This document shows, one piece after another, positions 10,885-21,561 of a stretch of DNA of 64,000 bases (positions within the stretch are counted from its first letter, which is position 1; every line of letters starts with the position of its first letter). The stretch is from NCBI GenBank assembly GCA_030770535.1, contig JASVEC010000017.1, positions 496,001 through 560,000 of the forward strand, given 5' to 3'. This DNA comes from Batkoa obscura. Taxonomy: Eukaryota; Entomophthoromycota; Entomophthoromycetes; Entomophthorales; Batkoaceae. The notes beneath the pieces were generated by a model. That model ran no database searches and was not told where the DNA came from. It saw only the letters and a list, made by a program, of their open reading frames with translations. A program made the position numbers and the translations under genes.

Positions 10885-11943
10885 ATGAGCTTGGAAGAGG
10901 TAGTTTGTTTTGACAGCTATTTAGGATTACCAACTTATGATGAAGCAATTGAGCAAGATCCAGAATTTAATGTAAGCAGTGGTATGTATATATTTATAAA
11001 CTAAAAAAGCAGAAAATAATAGATAATTTAGAACCTCAACCACTACCAGCAGACCTAGAAATTAGAATTTCCCAAAGTGGTGTAATTTCACATGACAAAA
11101 GACTAAACAAAGACCCTGTATTGTTAAAAAGTTTTATACATACTTATAATGCTAAGCCTGAGTTAAAGGTTCGTATAAAAGGTATTCATCATTACTTTGA
11201 TTAAATAATTATAGATAACAACGTCATATTTCAACTTAGGAGTACATAAAGAAACTTATAAAGCCACTGAAACTTATCATGAAAATAATATAAGAAAAGA
11301 ACGACAAGTAACGAAAACTCGAGATGTAGTAGATTTTAATAAAGAGTTTGATTTAACTTCATTTATATCACAAAAAGGCAAGATACATAATCCATATAAA
11401 TGCGAGGATTCAGAACAAGGATTGATGCAAGAGATCAAAAATTATATTAAGTCAGAGGCCACTTTAAAAGAGTTAAAACTAGTAAAGGAGGTAAAATGGG
11501 AGTATGACATATTGACTCAAAAAATTAAAAAAGCCTTAAGAATCGAAGGTTATTATCATATTATTAGTGTTAAATATACTTTGGATAGAAATGAGATAAT
11601 AGTTCGACAAGGAAATTGGATAAATATCTTAATCAACAACCCGTTGTTTACACTTCTTAGTGTTGTATCTCTTGCTTTCATGGCTCTTTTTCCCTTTTCT
11701 ATAGCTCGATGTGATGATTGGGCTTATATCTTTAACAATGAACCGTTGTATGGAGTCTTTAATGTTATATCTTGCTTATTTCTTGTTGCTTGGCCCTTAT
11801 CAGCCATCTTTAAAAAAAGCTACTGTAATAACTTAAAATCCTCATTCACTATGGATATATCAGCAAATACTTGGTTTTGGCAAAATCGTCATGAAATTGA
11901 GAGTATGATTTATGAGAACCATTGTCAATGTCTATTGTCCTAG
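10885..11943 (+). CDS. LPTY-family membrane protein, copy A (3 exons)
   Basis: Exons 10885-10981, 11032-11181 and 11240-11943 give 316 aa. Seen in order: an N-terminal LPTYDEAIEQ motif, a ...VISHDKRLNKD... segment, LKSFIHTYNAKPELKVRIKG, then GVHKETYKATETYHE, a DFNKEFDLTSFIS strand, an amphipathic stretch (KELKLVKEVKWEYD), and a hydrophobic hairpin near the C terminus followed by FTMDISANTWF. Unlike its paralogues, this copy has the hydrophobic segment twice: NNPLFTLLSVVSLAF, then NNEPLYGVFNVISCLF. The family seems fungus-specific and uncharacterised. LPxY is a known variant of the PY motif bound by Rsp5/NEDD4 ligase WW domains, so trafficking or ubiquitin adaptor roles are possible (inference). 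Introns match copy B in place and phase. Confidence 0.75.
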
Positions 11944-12153
11944 ATCAACTTTAACTCATTTACTTTGTCTTTTTGTTAAATAATCAGCTAATCTTTTTTT
12001 TCTTTTGTAATAAAAAAAGTCTAAAACTTATTTCATTTTGTTGTGTCTTATTGAGTAGGCAAATCTTGTTTACTTTGAACTTAATAGTTATATTTAAAGA
12101 TAAATTAATATTTTAAAAATCTATCACTTTTTAAAGTAACAAGCTTCGCCTAA

Positions 12154-12318
12154 AGCAGCTGCAGCACTCTATTGCGACCTAATTTGCGGTAATTTTTAGA
12201 GCCAGTTATCTGTTTTGTTGGTTTTTAAATCTTAAGAATAAGGTTTTAGAATATTTTTGCCAAAATTCTATTCTTAAATGAACAGTTGATTAGGCCACAA
12301 GAGAGTTGCAGCAGCTGT
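12154..12318. mobile_element. MITE, second family (CAGCTGCTGCAACTC termini)
   Basis: About 165 bp bounded by imperfect terminal inverted repeats of ~28 bp: GCAGCTGCAGCACTCTATTG at the left, and the reverse complement of AAGAGAGTTGCAGCAGCTG at the right. A second copy at 33861-34026 shares the termini and an internal TTCTTAAATGA(A/G)CAGT block. No coding capacity. Confidence 0.7.
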
Positions 12319-12335
12319 ATAACATTAAAATTATT

Positions 12336-12438
12336 TATGGGGATGTATTTTTTTGTTTAAAATTTCACTAACAATTTTTCCGCTCAAATAGCGCTTAAAA
12401 AATGGAAAAAGTGATAAAACCAAAAAAATACCCTCATA
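12336..12438 (+). mobile_element. MITE copy (TATGGGGATGT foldback family)
   Basis: Complete copy with TATGGGGATGT at the left, the TAGCGCTTA core and ACCCTCATA at the right. Confidence 0.85.
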
Positions 12439-12854
12439 TCACTAAATATTCAGCTTATGAAAAACCTTTATAGCATTAAATATGTAGATTACAATTTATT
12501 ATTGTAATTGCCAATTTCAATCTACTATTGATGGTTTCTCGTTTGTCTTTTGTATCAAAATAACAATTTTAAATTTACACTTACCCCTACATTGCTTTAA
12601 TTCAGACAGCCCCATTTTTTAGAATACAGAAACTTGATCAAAAAGGCACTCTCTTAAATTTTTAGCATTAGATCATTCAAAAGTTGATTTGTACTAAAAT
12701 GATTAAAATAGTTTAGACATCAATAAATCTTGCACTACTACACAAACAAATCTAAGTTTTGGAAAAAAATGTTAGATTTTGTATCAATGGTTAAGAAATA
12801 GTCTTCAACAAACATAATTCAAACGCAGCATTAACAAAAGCATAGGACAGACAC

Positions 12855-13674
12855 CTTGCTCCAGTAAATATTTGAAATTCCCAACCTATGACAAAGTAAT
12901 TGAGCAAGCACAGGAAGTTCCAAATAACGCTTATAAGAAGGATGTCCAGGGATCAATAAAGGGGAATAAGGATTATTTAAATGGTTTGGACCTTTCAACA
13001 CTAATAAGCGACTTAGAAGTTGAAGATTAAAACTCAAGGTAATTATTTATTTCTAATAGGATTTTTCATACTTATCTAATAGTAACTCTTATTAGCTAAC
13101 CACAATGAAACCTATTATATAATTGAACATTGTTACGTAGATAGAGAAAGAAGAAAGTATCAAATAAAACAAAACGATGGATGCAGTATATAGTTAGAAG
13201 GAGTTTGAAATGACCTCTTATATGTCATAAAAAGATAAGATGGATGATCCGAATAAATATGGAAATTTCGTCCATAAATCCGGACAAGAAATTGAAGAGT
13301 ACATCAAATCAAATTCCACTTTCAAGGGGATTAAACTAGCAAAGAACATTTGTATAGGATTATGACAATTTTAGTAAAAAATCAAATAAGCTATAAGAAC
13401 TGAAGCCAATTATCATAATATCACAATAATTATGTATTAAGTAGAAGGCAGTTCAAAGCTTGAAATAGTAACTGGATTGATACATTTATTATAATTCTTA
13501 ACATATGTTTTTAATGTTGTATCTTGTCTGTTTATCGTTACTTGGCCCTTATCCACCATTTATAAAAAAGCCATTGGTAATCATTTAGAGCCTTGATATA
13601 CTATTAATATGTTAGTACATACTTAATTTAATGAAAATCTTAATAACGTTAAAGATATTTCCCATAATTTTTAA
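12855..13674 (+). pseudogene. LPTY-family membrane protein, decayed copy
   Basis: Colinear with copies A-D but riddled with stops and frame changes. Recognisable pieces in order: TTCCCAACCTATGACAAAG (the LPTYDE region), an SDLEVE-like piece, the MTSYMS..KDKMDDPNKY region, and near the end AATGTTGTATCTTGTC..TTGGCCCTTATC, matching NVVSC.F.VTWPLS. Both exon and intron regions can be aligned, so it arose by DNA duplication, not retroposition. It lies 0.9 kb downstream of copy A. Confidence 0.7.
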
Positions 13675-15057
13675 TGTTTATGACTGGTGCTTTAGTTCAA
13701 TCTTGACATCCTGAATATATTCTTCTTAAATGATTAAATAATTTTTTAATATCCTTTTTGCAACAAAGGTTTAAAGTCTTGCAAAATTTAAAAGAACAGT
13801 ACCGTTTTTTTAAGAAATTATGGATCTTATTTATAAAATACTCACGTTTTAAAGGCCAAAGTCAAATATTTTATTAATCGTTTTTGTTTAACCCCTAGGT
13901 TAAATATTTTACCATTTTTGGTTTAATGTTAAAGTAGTAAATCAGGGGTGGACTTTATAAAAACAATTCTTATTTTAAATCAATTGTCACGAGTTGCGAA
14001 AAAATTGCTATTTTCGAAACAACATTAATCCTAAGAAGTTTTAAGAATCATAATATGGGGATGTCTTTTTTTGTTTAAGAATTTTACTAACAATTTTCCC
14101 GCTCAAATAGCGCTTAAAAAATGGAAAAAACAATGAAACCAAAAAAACATCCTTCATACCTTAAAACTTTGGATTGTTTAATTCGAACAAATTATAGAAT
14201 ATAAATATTAAGAACTTTGACTCTTAATACACAATCTTTTGAATAAATAATATTTTTTAACCAAAAGGTTTACATGCTTTCATAACTACTATTTAATTTG
14301 CTTTATTAAAATATTGCATTTACTAACAAAAAGATTTAAAAACTCTATCGGTGTCACACAATCATATAAATTTTACGAATTTAAACCAAGTTTAAACTGG
14401 AAATTTTATTTTATGATCTTAAGTAAGCCCTTTAGTCCACTCCCCTATATTAATAATGGAAAAGTAACAAAACAGTATTTTTAAAACCTTATCAAATAAA
14501 TGTGGATAATGCTAAAATCTTATTAATACGAGATAAGTAAACAAATTCATTTTTAAATCAATCTATTAAGTATATTATATGCTGCTTTTTTTTATTACTC
14601 ACCCAGATGGAAGACATAGTTTATCTATAAATAATAAAATTTCAAAAGGTGGGTAGGATTAATAAAAATAAAGGAATTCAAGTATTATAAATGAGCTTTA
14701 TCAATAACATCAACCACGGAAGCTCAATCCATGTTGAGATTATATGCTACTTGAATTTTAAATTTTAAGGTGGATTGAAATAGATCAATAGACTTAGGTC
14801 AACGTCAAATGAAGCCTGGCTGTTTTAAAGCTAGTGTTGGTCCAAGTAAATGACTAATTATACTAAAGTAGTGAATATCTCTTAGCTAAGCTTAAATCAA
14901 AATGACATAATAATGTAAAATTAAATGATAAATGGAATAATAAGGTATGATATGCAAGGAAGTATTATTAAAAAATCATAAATATGAAGGATAATTATAT
15001 AAACACAACCAATAAATATAATATCAAAAGAAGAAGCAGTTTTTAAATACAAGTCTG
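13675..15057. other. Intergenic with one MITE
   Basis: AT-rich with a MITE at 14054-14158. No gene seen. Confidence 0.5.
14054..14158 (+). mobile_element. MITE copy (TATGGGGATGT foldback family)
   Basis: Complete copy with TATGGGGATGT at the left, the AAATAGCGCTTAAAA core and CATCCTTCATA at the right. Confidence 0.85.
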
Positions 15058-15490
15058 TTACTTTCTCAACCAAGGCGAATCTTCATTAAGGGGGGTAGAT
15101 AAACCTTCTGAAGAGGTGAGACTGATACTCGAATATGATCTAGCAAGCCCAAAGTCATCTTCAGTATTGGTATCATAGGGCGATGAAGGTAATATATTGT
15201 TCAAATCAAATAACTCAAATAATGAATAGCTATTAGAGCTTAAGTCACTTTCACTAACGGATTCTAAATCAAACATTAGAGATAATTAAAGCACGATATA
15301 ATAATTTAATATACTTACCAAATAAATCTAATGGTATAATATTGCTTGCAATCGAAAGATAATGACTTTCATCCCTTTGTCCCGTATAATCACTGTAGTC
15401 ATTATAATCGAACTCTTCGTTACCATTAAATAAGCCTTCAAAAGAAATAAAAACTTTAGTTTGATCATTCAAATTAAAATCAAGACTCAT
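15058..15490 (-). CDS. Small acidic Ser/Asp-rich protein, unknown (2 exons)
   Basis: Exons 15490-15319 and 15263-15058 give 125 aa around a 55-nt GT-AG intron (GTAAGT donor, GATTTAG acceptor). The protein is acidic and rich in Ser, Asp, Tyr and Leu (NEEFDYNDYSDYTG, SVSESDLSSNSYSLFELFD), with no signal peptide, TM segment or known domain. The mix of acidic residues with Phe/Leu (LFELFDLNNIL) resembles a transcriptional activation or other short-linear-motif region. That is only a resemblance. Confidence 0.55.
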
Positions 15491-16028
15491 TTTAGTTTAG
15501 TTTTTTTTTAAAATATTGAAAAAGTAATTTAAGATTTTCTCATAAAAAAAGATTCATGCGTATTTATATTTTTCAAAGGAAAATTTTGGATTGGAATTGA
15601 AGTAAGGGTTAGCAATTTACTTAATTAAGTAACTATAAACTTTTAGCTTGATTATTGGCTGAAATTAAACGAATAAAATCTAGGAATCTATAACTTAAGA
15701 ATTTGTATAAGTATATACTGTAGAAGAGCTAAAGTTTGGAGTTATTTGCAATAAATCGGCCAATAATAAAGCATAACATTATCCAACTATTTTCCAAAAT
15801 ATCCCTTTTTTAACCATATAACAATAGCCTAAGCTATGAGGTAAATGTTCAAATTTGCTTTTGCAAACTGGTCAATAGTTTAATTTAATATTTCTCAATC
15901 ATCAAGTCATGAGGATCTACTTACTTAGTAGCTTTTTAAGCTTTTTAAAATTGATATCATAAATACATCTTTTAATTAAAAGCTGAAAGCTTTATAAAAA
16001 TCAGATTTTATTTTTAAAAAGTAATACT
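15491..16028. other. Intergenic, nothing recognised
   Basis: AT-rich DNA upstream of the small acidic protein gene, ending at a solo LTR. No other signal. Confidence 0.5.
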
Positions 16029-16509
16029 TGTGAAAGTTGATACTCAGTGGTCGGAGTTAAAAGCTACTCTTGCTTAATTAACTTGCCTTGAGTCGAACGG
16101 TCTTACTTTATGTAACTAACATAGACTTAACTTAATAGAAATAGTACGTAATAAGCTACGAATTATGTAAAACAAATATAATGGAAGATACTACTATAAA
16201 ATCTATGTAAGATGTTGTCAGAAAGACTCAGTGACTTTATTAATGATACGTTATCAGGGAGTAATCCAATTAAAAAGCCTCGAGTTAGTATGTAAAAGAA
16301 TCTCTTTTATACTCCAACTGGGTGGCTATATATAAGGAACATTATAGTAGTTATTCCTTATTATAGTTGCCAAGCATGGACATTAAAACGTGGACAATAA
16401 GTTCTTCATGATCAGGTGGTAGCAATTCTCACAGCAAATCTATACAAGGAACTCTGAATTGATTATTATATTATAATCAATCCTAGAGCTAATGAACCGA
16501 TATTTCACA
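16029..16509 (-). mobile_element. Solo LTR of the Ty3/gypsy element, minus orientation
   Basis: Reverse-complement match along its length to the LTR at 57333-57800, bounded by TGTGAAAG and TTTCACA. It belongs to the sequence subgroup of the 57333 LTR (the reverse complement of GCAAGAGTAGCTTTTAACTC). I could not see a matching 4-bp target duplication. An old fossil copy. Confidence 0.85.
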
Positions 16510-16768
16510 ACTACTAATTAAATTAATAATTAAAGTATATACAGGGATGTTTAAATTAATTTCAGAATTTATTCAAAAATCAATCCAAATTTTAGACTTT
16601 TAAATTTGTAAGTCCTTAACATATAATCAATTAAATTTAGAAAGCTTAAAATTAAATATAAAAATTTAACTTAAAAGGCTTGTTTTAATTGTTTTTTTTT
16701 TAAAATAATTAAAAAATTAAGTATATGTTTTGTATTATTTTTTTAAAATGTTTAATAAATACATAATA

Positions 16769-17371
16769 TATAAAGATGTGTTTTTATGTTTAAAAATTTT
16801 ACTAATAATTTTTTGCTTAAATACCATTTAAAAAATTAAAAAATTGATAAAGTGTGAAATATTGGTTTATCAGCTCTCGGATTAATTATAAGATAATAAT
16901 CATTGAACTTGTTTACAAAACTAGTTGTAGTCTTGTAATCAATTTGACCGTGATCCATGTGGTACAATCAATCCAGAGTCCCTTATTTTGATTTGCTACG
17001 AGAATTTCCAACTGCATATTGCAAAGAATATTATCCTATCGTTTTGATATCCATACTTGTTGGAGTATAAAAGAGATCCTTCAACATACTAACTCGAAGT
17101 TTTCTAACTGAATTACTTCCTGATATCGTACTATTAATAAAGCCACTAAGTCTCTCTGACAACATCTTACTTAGATTTTACAGTAGTATTGTCTATTCTA
17201 TTTGTTTTACATAGTTCGTAGCTTATTACATATTATTCATATTCATTTAGGTCTATCTTAGTTCTATAAACTAAGATTGTTCGACTCAAGGCAAGTTAAT
17301 CAACCAAGAACTGCTTTTAACTCCTACTACTGAGTACCAACTGCCACAAAAGCCAAAAAAAGCACCTTTAT
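16769..17371 (+). mobile_element. MITE split by a solo LTR
   Basis: The left part (16769-16852) and right part (17349-17371) form one MITE when the LTR between them is disregarded. The junctions carry the 4-bp duplication AAAG on both sides of the LTR. Confidence 0.85.
16853..17348 (+). mobile_element. Solo LTR nested in a MITE
   Basis: Runs from TGTGAAATATTG to TGCCACA and is flanked by AAAG at 16849-16852 and 17349-17352, a clean 4-bp target-site duplication. It belongs with the 41244 copy to a second LTR subgroup (AAGAACTGCTTTTAACTCC). Diverged from the LTR of the longer element at 57333, so an older insertion. Confidence 0.9.
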
Positions 17372-17475
17372 ATGGGGATGTATTTTTCTGTTTAAGAATT
17401 TTACTAGCAACCTTTCCACTCAAATAGCGCTTAAAAGATAGAAAAAGTAATGAAACCAAAAAAAACATCCCCATA
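17371..17475 (+). mobile_element. MITE copy abutting the split MITE
   Basis: Complete copy. Its TA boundary touches the end of the preceding MITE directly, so one MITE probably inserted at the terminal TA of another. Confidence 0.85.
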
Positions 17476-17817
17476 TAAATATAACTATTCGACTTTACTT
17501 TTTATTAAAATAAAAACAAAATGCAAGCTTTTATAACTAAACTTCGAAATAAGACTTTTAAAATTTATTTATATTAATTTTAATAATTATCTATAATAAC
17601 CTAAAATTTATGAAACTTTATAATAAAACAATATATACATATATATTATTAGAATTTATTATTAATAATAATAAACTTAATTAGGTAATATGTAAAATTA
17701 ATCCTTTAAAGAAAATAGGAAATAAAAATCAATAAATAGCATTACTATCAATTATAGCTTTAATATGTTTTTTTAATAAATATAAAAAAGCTAAAAATGA
17801 CTAAATTAAAATCATTA

Positions 17818-17921
17818 TATGGGGATGTTTTTTTTGGTTTCATCACTTTTCCATTTTTTAAGCGCTATTTAAGTGGAAAAACTGCTAGTAAAATTCTTAA
17901 ACAAAAAAATACATCCCCATA
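17818..17921 (-). mobile_element. MITE copy, left arm of an inverted pair
   Basis: Complete copy in minus orientation. It shares its right TA with the plus-oriented copy that follows, so the two form a ~205-bp perfect-order inverted repeat. Confidence 0.9.
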
Positions 17922-18023
17922 TAGGGATGTCTCTTTTTGTTTAAAATTTTACTAACAACCTTTCCACTCAAATAGCGCTTAAAAAATGGAAAGAACAACG
18001 AAGCCAAAAAAAACACCCCCATA
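17920..18023 (+). mobile_element. MITE copy, right arm of an inverted pair
   Basis: Starts TATAGGGATGT directly at the end of the preceding copy and ends ACACCCCCATA. Confidence 0.9.
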
Positions 18024-18258
18024 TAATATTTATTTGATAATTTAACTATTTCATCAAAATTTAATAAAAAAGTAATAATAATAAAAGATATTCATTAGAT
18101 AATATACATATTGAATAAAAGCAAAAAAACAATACATAGTAAATACTTTAATGACTTAAAAGATAAAGCAGTACCTAGGTTAATATTTTTTTAAATATAT
18201 ACCAAATAACCTTAAAAATGCAGCAAAAAAAACAGATCTATGTAGTATATATGCCTAG

Positions 18259-18829
18259 TATGTGGGGGTGTTTTTTTTGGCTTCGTTGTTCTATGAAATA
18301 TTGCTTTATTTAGCTCTCGGATTGATTATAACATAACAATCACTTAAGTTGTTGTGTTCTCAAGTTCAAATACAATCAAGTCCGAGTCCCTTATTTTGAT
18401 TTGTTGCGAGAATTTCTAACTTCATATTGCAAAGAATATTACCTCCTTTTAATATCCATACTTATTGGTGTATAAAAGAGATTCTTCAATATGATAACTC
18501 AAGGCTTTTTAATTGGATTACTCCCTGATAACGTATCATTAATAAAGTCACTGAGTCTTTCTGACAACATCTTACATAGATTTTATAGTAGTATCTTCCA
18601 TTATATTTGTTTTACATAATTCGTAGCTTATTACGTACTATTTCTATTAAGTTAAGTCTATGTTAGTTACATAAAGTAAGACCGTTCGACTCAAGGCAAG
18701 TTAATTAAGCAAGAGTAGCTTTTAACTCCGACCACTGAGTATCAACTTTCACAGTTCTTTCCATTTTTTAAGCGCTATTTGAGTGGAAAGGTTGTCAGTA
18801 AGATTCTTAAACAAAAAACACATCTCATA
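18259..18829 (-). mobile_element. MITE split by a solo LTR
   Basis: MITE pieces at 18259-18291 and 18754-18829 flank a solo LTR. GTTC is duplicated at 18288-18291 and 18754-18757. Confidence 0.9.
18292..18753 (+). mobile_element. Solo LTR nested in a MITE
   Basis: About 462 bp, close to the 57333-57800 LTR in sequence and belonging to its subgroup, ending TTTCACA. Flanked by the 4-bp duplication GTTC within MITE sequence. Confidence 0.92.
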
Positions 18830-18880
18830 TGGGGATGTCCGAATTGGTTTCATTTTTTTATCTAATTTTTAAGTTCCTAC
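18828..18880 (-). mobile_element. Partial MITE
   Basis: TATGGGGATGT followed by a decayed GGTTTCATTTTTTTATCT stretch, then no family match. A truncated copy abutting the previous MITE at TA. Confidence 0.6.
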
Positions 18881-19369
18881 ATTTTGGAAACTTTGTTTAA
18901 AATTCTATAAAAATTTTATAAAAACCAAAAGTACCTGACACAATTTTAAATTATTTTATTGTATTATATTCTAAGTTAGCAGAATTTCTACTAAATTTAG
19001 TAGAAATTCCCGGGCTAGCAAGACTCTTAATAATATAGCCTATATATTAATATTAATCAAAGTTATAACATGTAAATAAATACATATTCCTGTAAAACTT
19101 CATCGAAAAATATTTATTGTTAACTGCTTTATAGCCAATATTGCAAATTTGCTATCAAATAAATAAATTATTTTAATATTATAATTATATTACTAGTATA
19201 TTATTAAGTTAGTAAATAGCTGGATGGGAGGGATTAGTTAGCTTTAAAACTATAATTAACCATCTTTATATAATATAAGCAATATAATAATAGTTTTTAT
19301 TTATTATTACAGTTACTTGCTCTTTGACTATTTATTAACTTAGATATTAATAATTTAAGTAATATTAAC
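18881..19369. other. Intergenic, nothing recognised
   Basis: AT-rich DNA with a short local inverted sequence around 18990-19010 (AGAATTTCTACTAAATTTAG). No gene. Confidence 0.45.
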
Positions 19370-19475
19370 ATTTGGGAGTGTTTTTTTCGGCTTCATTACT
19401 TTTTCTATCTTTTAAGCGCTATTTGAGTGAAAAAATTGTCAGTAAAATTCTTAAACACAAAAATATATCCCCATA
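19370..19475 (-). mobile_element. MITE copy, first of a direct tandem pair
   Basis: Starts ATTTGGGAGTG, contains TTTTAAGCGCTATTTGAG and ends ATCCCCATA. It touches the next copy at the shared TA. Confidence 0.85.
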
Positions 19476-19578
19476 TGAGGATGTTTTTTTTGGTTTCATT
19501 ATTTTTTCTATCTTTTAAGCGCTATTTGAGTGGAAAGGTTGTTATTAAAATTCTTAAACATAAAAATACATCCCCATA
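19474..19578 (-). mobile_element. MITE copy, second of a direct tandem pair
   Basis: Starts TATGAGGATGT directly after the first copy, in the same orientation, and ends ATCCCCATA. Confidence 0.88.
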
Positions 19579-19860
19579 TAATGTTTTATTTCTGATAAAA
19601 TTTTCAAATTATTTCTTTATCTAAACTCCTGTAATATTTATCTATTTAATAAGATGGTTATTAAATTCTATAGCCACTCAGCAATTTTTATTGCTTCACC
19701 TTTAATAGCTACTCAATTGATATTTTAAATCATCCTCACTACAATGACTAAATTATTTACAAGCTTTACTGCGAAGTCTAATAACAGCTAAAGTCAAATT
19801 TAATATCAGAACTTTTTTAAATTTAGAAAAGGGTATATTCAATAAAAATAAATTATTTAT

Positions 19861-20490
19861 TTAATCATAACTTATTGCAAAAAGCATGACTAACAAAAAT
19901 ATCTTTAAATCTTCAATATCGAGATTAGGATAAACATATAAGATGGAGTCTTTAAATACATGAGATTCATATTTTAGTAGAATATTGTTAGGTTCTTCTT
20001 TAGAATAAAGGATCCAACTAATAGGGATATTTGAATTATTTATAACATGATATTCAATAATTTGATCATCAAATTTAGTTAAACGAATAATAAAATGTCT
20101 TCTTAATTGAAATGATTTACGAACTAATTGTAAGTTAGTATATAACTTTGAATGTTTACCAATATATTCAATATCCCATTTGATTTTATGACTAAAGTAA
20201 CGAATGTTTTTAACTTTAAGCTTGTCTTCTTCATTATCATAAAGTTTTCCACTGACTGTTTTTGTCTTTATCTTGAATCTTGTGTCCAGACTTTGTTGAT
20301 TAATGCAGTTAAAATCTCGCCATAAAAAGCCTTGACGTTGAATTTTATATCTTTCATAGTTATGAGAAATTAAACTACTTGTAGTTGGAAATTCAAGTGT
20401 TGGATCTTCGTAATAAGAAGGTAATTCCTCATCATCCTCATCATGATTTGAATTAGATAAAAACTGGCTTTTTGTCTTGATCATTAACAC
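19861..20490 (-). CDS. Unknown protein with N-terminal LPSY motif, 209 aa
   Basis: Single-exon 209 aa. The N terminus is acidic (NHDEDDEELPSYYEDP) and contains LPSY, comparable to the LPTY motif of the neighbouring membrane family, though the rest is not obviously related. The body alternates charged and hydrophobic beta-strand-like stretches (RFKIKTKTVSGKLY, IRYFSHKIKWDIEYIG, RRHFIIRLTKFDDQIIEYHVI). The last ~20 residues are hydrophobic (LKIFLLVMLFAISYD), perhaps a tail anchor. A beta-rich fold of the tubby/LURP kind is conceivable but unsupported by specific motifs. There is no signal peptide. Confidence 0.6.
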   Translation of the reverse strand: MLMIKTKSQFLSNSNHDEDDEELPSYYEDPTLEFPTTSSLISHNYERYKIQRQGFLWRDFNCINQQSLDTRFKIKTKTVSGKLYDNEEDKLKVKNIRYFSHKIKWDIEYIGKHSKLYTNLQLVRKSFQLRRHFIIRLTKFDDQIIEYHVINNSNIPISWILYSKEEPNNILLKYESHVFKDSILYVYPNLDIEDLKIFLLVMLFAISYD

Positions 20491-20964
20491 TTATTATTTT
20501 TTTAATAATCTCTCAAATATATTCAACTGTCTTTATATACTTGTTTGGTTTTATAATAATAAACATGATTAAGCTTTCTTTTCTATTTAGAAATTTATTG
20601 CTTTTCTAAAAAGGTAAATTCATATTTTTATTTCGCCTTTTTATATTCAATGGATTATTATTTTTTAAAATATACACTTTTTTTAGGCGGATTTCAAGTA
20701 GAATAATCAATTCTTTTTGAAATCCTCAGAGTATAACTAAATAAAGATGTCCGCTTTTAAACAAATTAGTTTATAATAACATTGTTATTATAAATATTAA
20801 GTATAGTTTTAATATATATTTTTATTTGATATTTATCAATTTGTTTAAAATTAATTTAAAAAAATTAAAGATTTAAGTTGTATTTAAATATGCTTAGTAT
20901 AGTATTTAGATAGTTAGGTTTTTTATTATTGTTTGTTAATTAACTTTACTATAGTATATACATA
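20491..20964. other. Intergenic, nothing recognised
   Basis: AT-rich DNA upstream of the 209-aa protein gene, ending at a MITE. Confidence 0.45.
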
Positions 20965-21066
20965 TATGGGGGTGTTTTTTTTGGTTTCATCCCTTTTTCT
21001 ATTTTTTAAGCGCTATTTGAGCGGAAAGATTGTTAGTAAAATTCTTATAAAAAATACATCCCCATA
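20965..21066 (-). mobile_element. MITE copy (TATGGGGATGT foldback family)
   Basis: TATGGGGGTGT at the left, TTAAGCGCTATTTGAGCGG core, ACATCCCCATA at the right. Confidence 0.88.
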
Positions 21067-21561
21067 TAAATCTTAATTATTCAAAACTTTTACATAAGTT
21101 ATATTGTTGACTTTTAGTCCCATCTGAGTTGTTGAATTTTATGTAAGATATTTAAAATTATGCTCCTATAGTAATTTGAAGCTCAAAAGGTAAGATGCTA
21201 TTAAAGTAAAATTTAACTAACTAATTAGAGTATATTTATATCTTATAGTACTATGGATATATCTTGTGAATTGAGTCTGAATTTAAAGTTTATTTCATTT
21301 CAAAATTAAAGTTAATAGCTAAAGGAAAGTTTGAATCAATCACAAAATCAAACTTGATAGGCTTATTTTTATAGTTAATTCCAATATCTTAAGATAAATT
21401 CATTCTCCATATCACCGGAAATCTTCTAAAAACAAGTTCAAAGAATGACATGTTATTCTACTGCGCAAATTAGCTCCAAACTCTTGGCAATTAAATTTGT
21501 TATAAAGACAAGCAAAAATTAATAATACATCTCTTTTATTTTTAATTAAAATTATCTTAAA
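21067..21561. other. Upstream region of LPTY copy B
   Basis: No gene. The last ~150 bp resemble the corresponding region upstream of copy A (TTCACCTGAAATC / ATCACCGGAAATC and CTTGGC with a nearby TTAAATTTG), so promoter sequence was probably duplicated along with the gene. Confidence 0.45.

Larger units (their letters stand above)
11944..12830. other. Intergenic with two different MITEs
   Basis: Holds a copy of the second MITE family (12154-12318) and, 17 bp further on, a copy of the abundant family (12336-12438). Otherwise AT-rich with no gene. Confidence 0.55.

Noticed and set aside
16025-16513. Target-site duplication around the solo LTR at 16029
   Set aside because: Flanks TACT and ACTA do not match, whereas the other three solo LTRs have exact 4-bp duplications.
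17286-19624. Short open frames spanning MITEs (for example 17286-17474 and 19427-19624)
   Set aside because: They translate the MITE itself (…KKTSPY-type peptides) and occur wherever a copy sits. No selection for coding.
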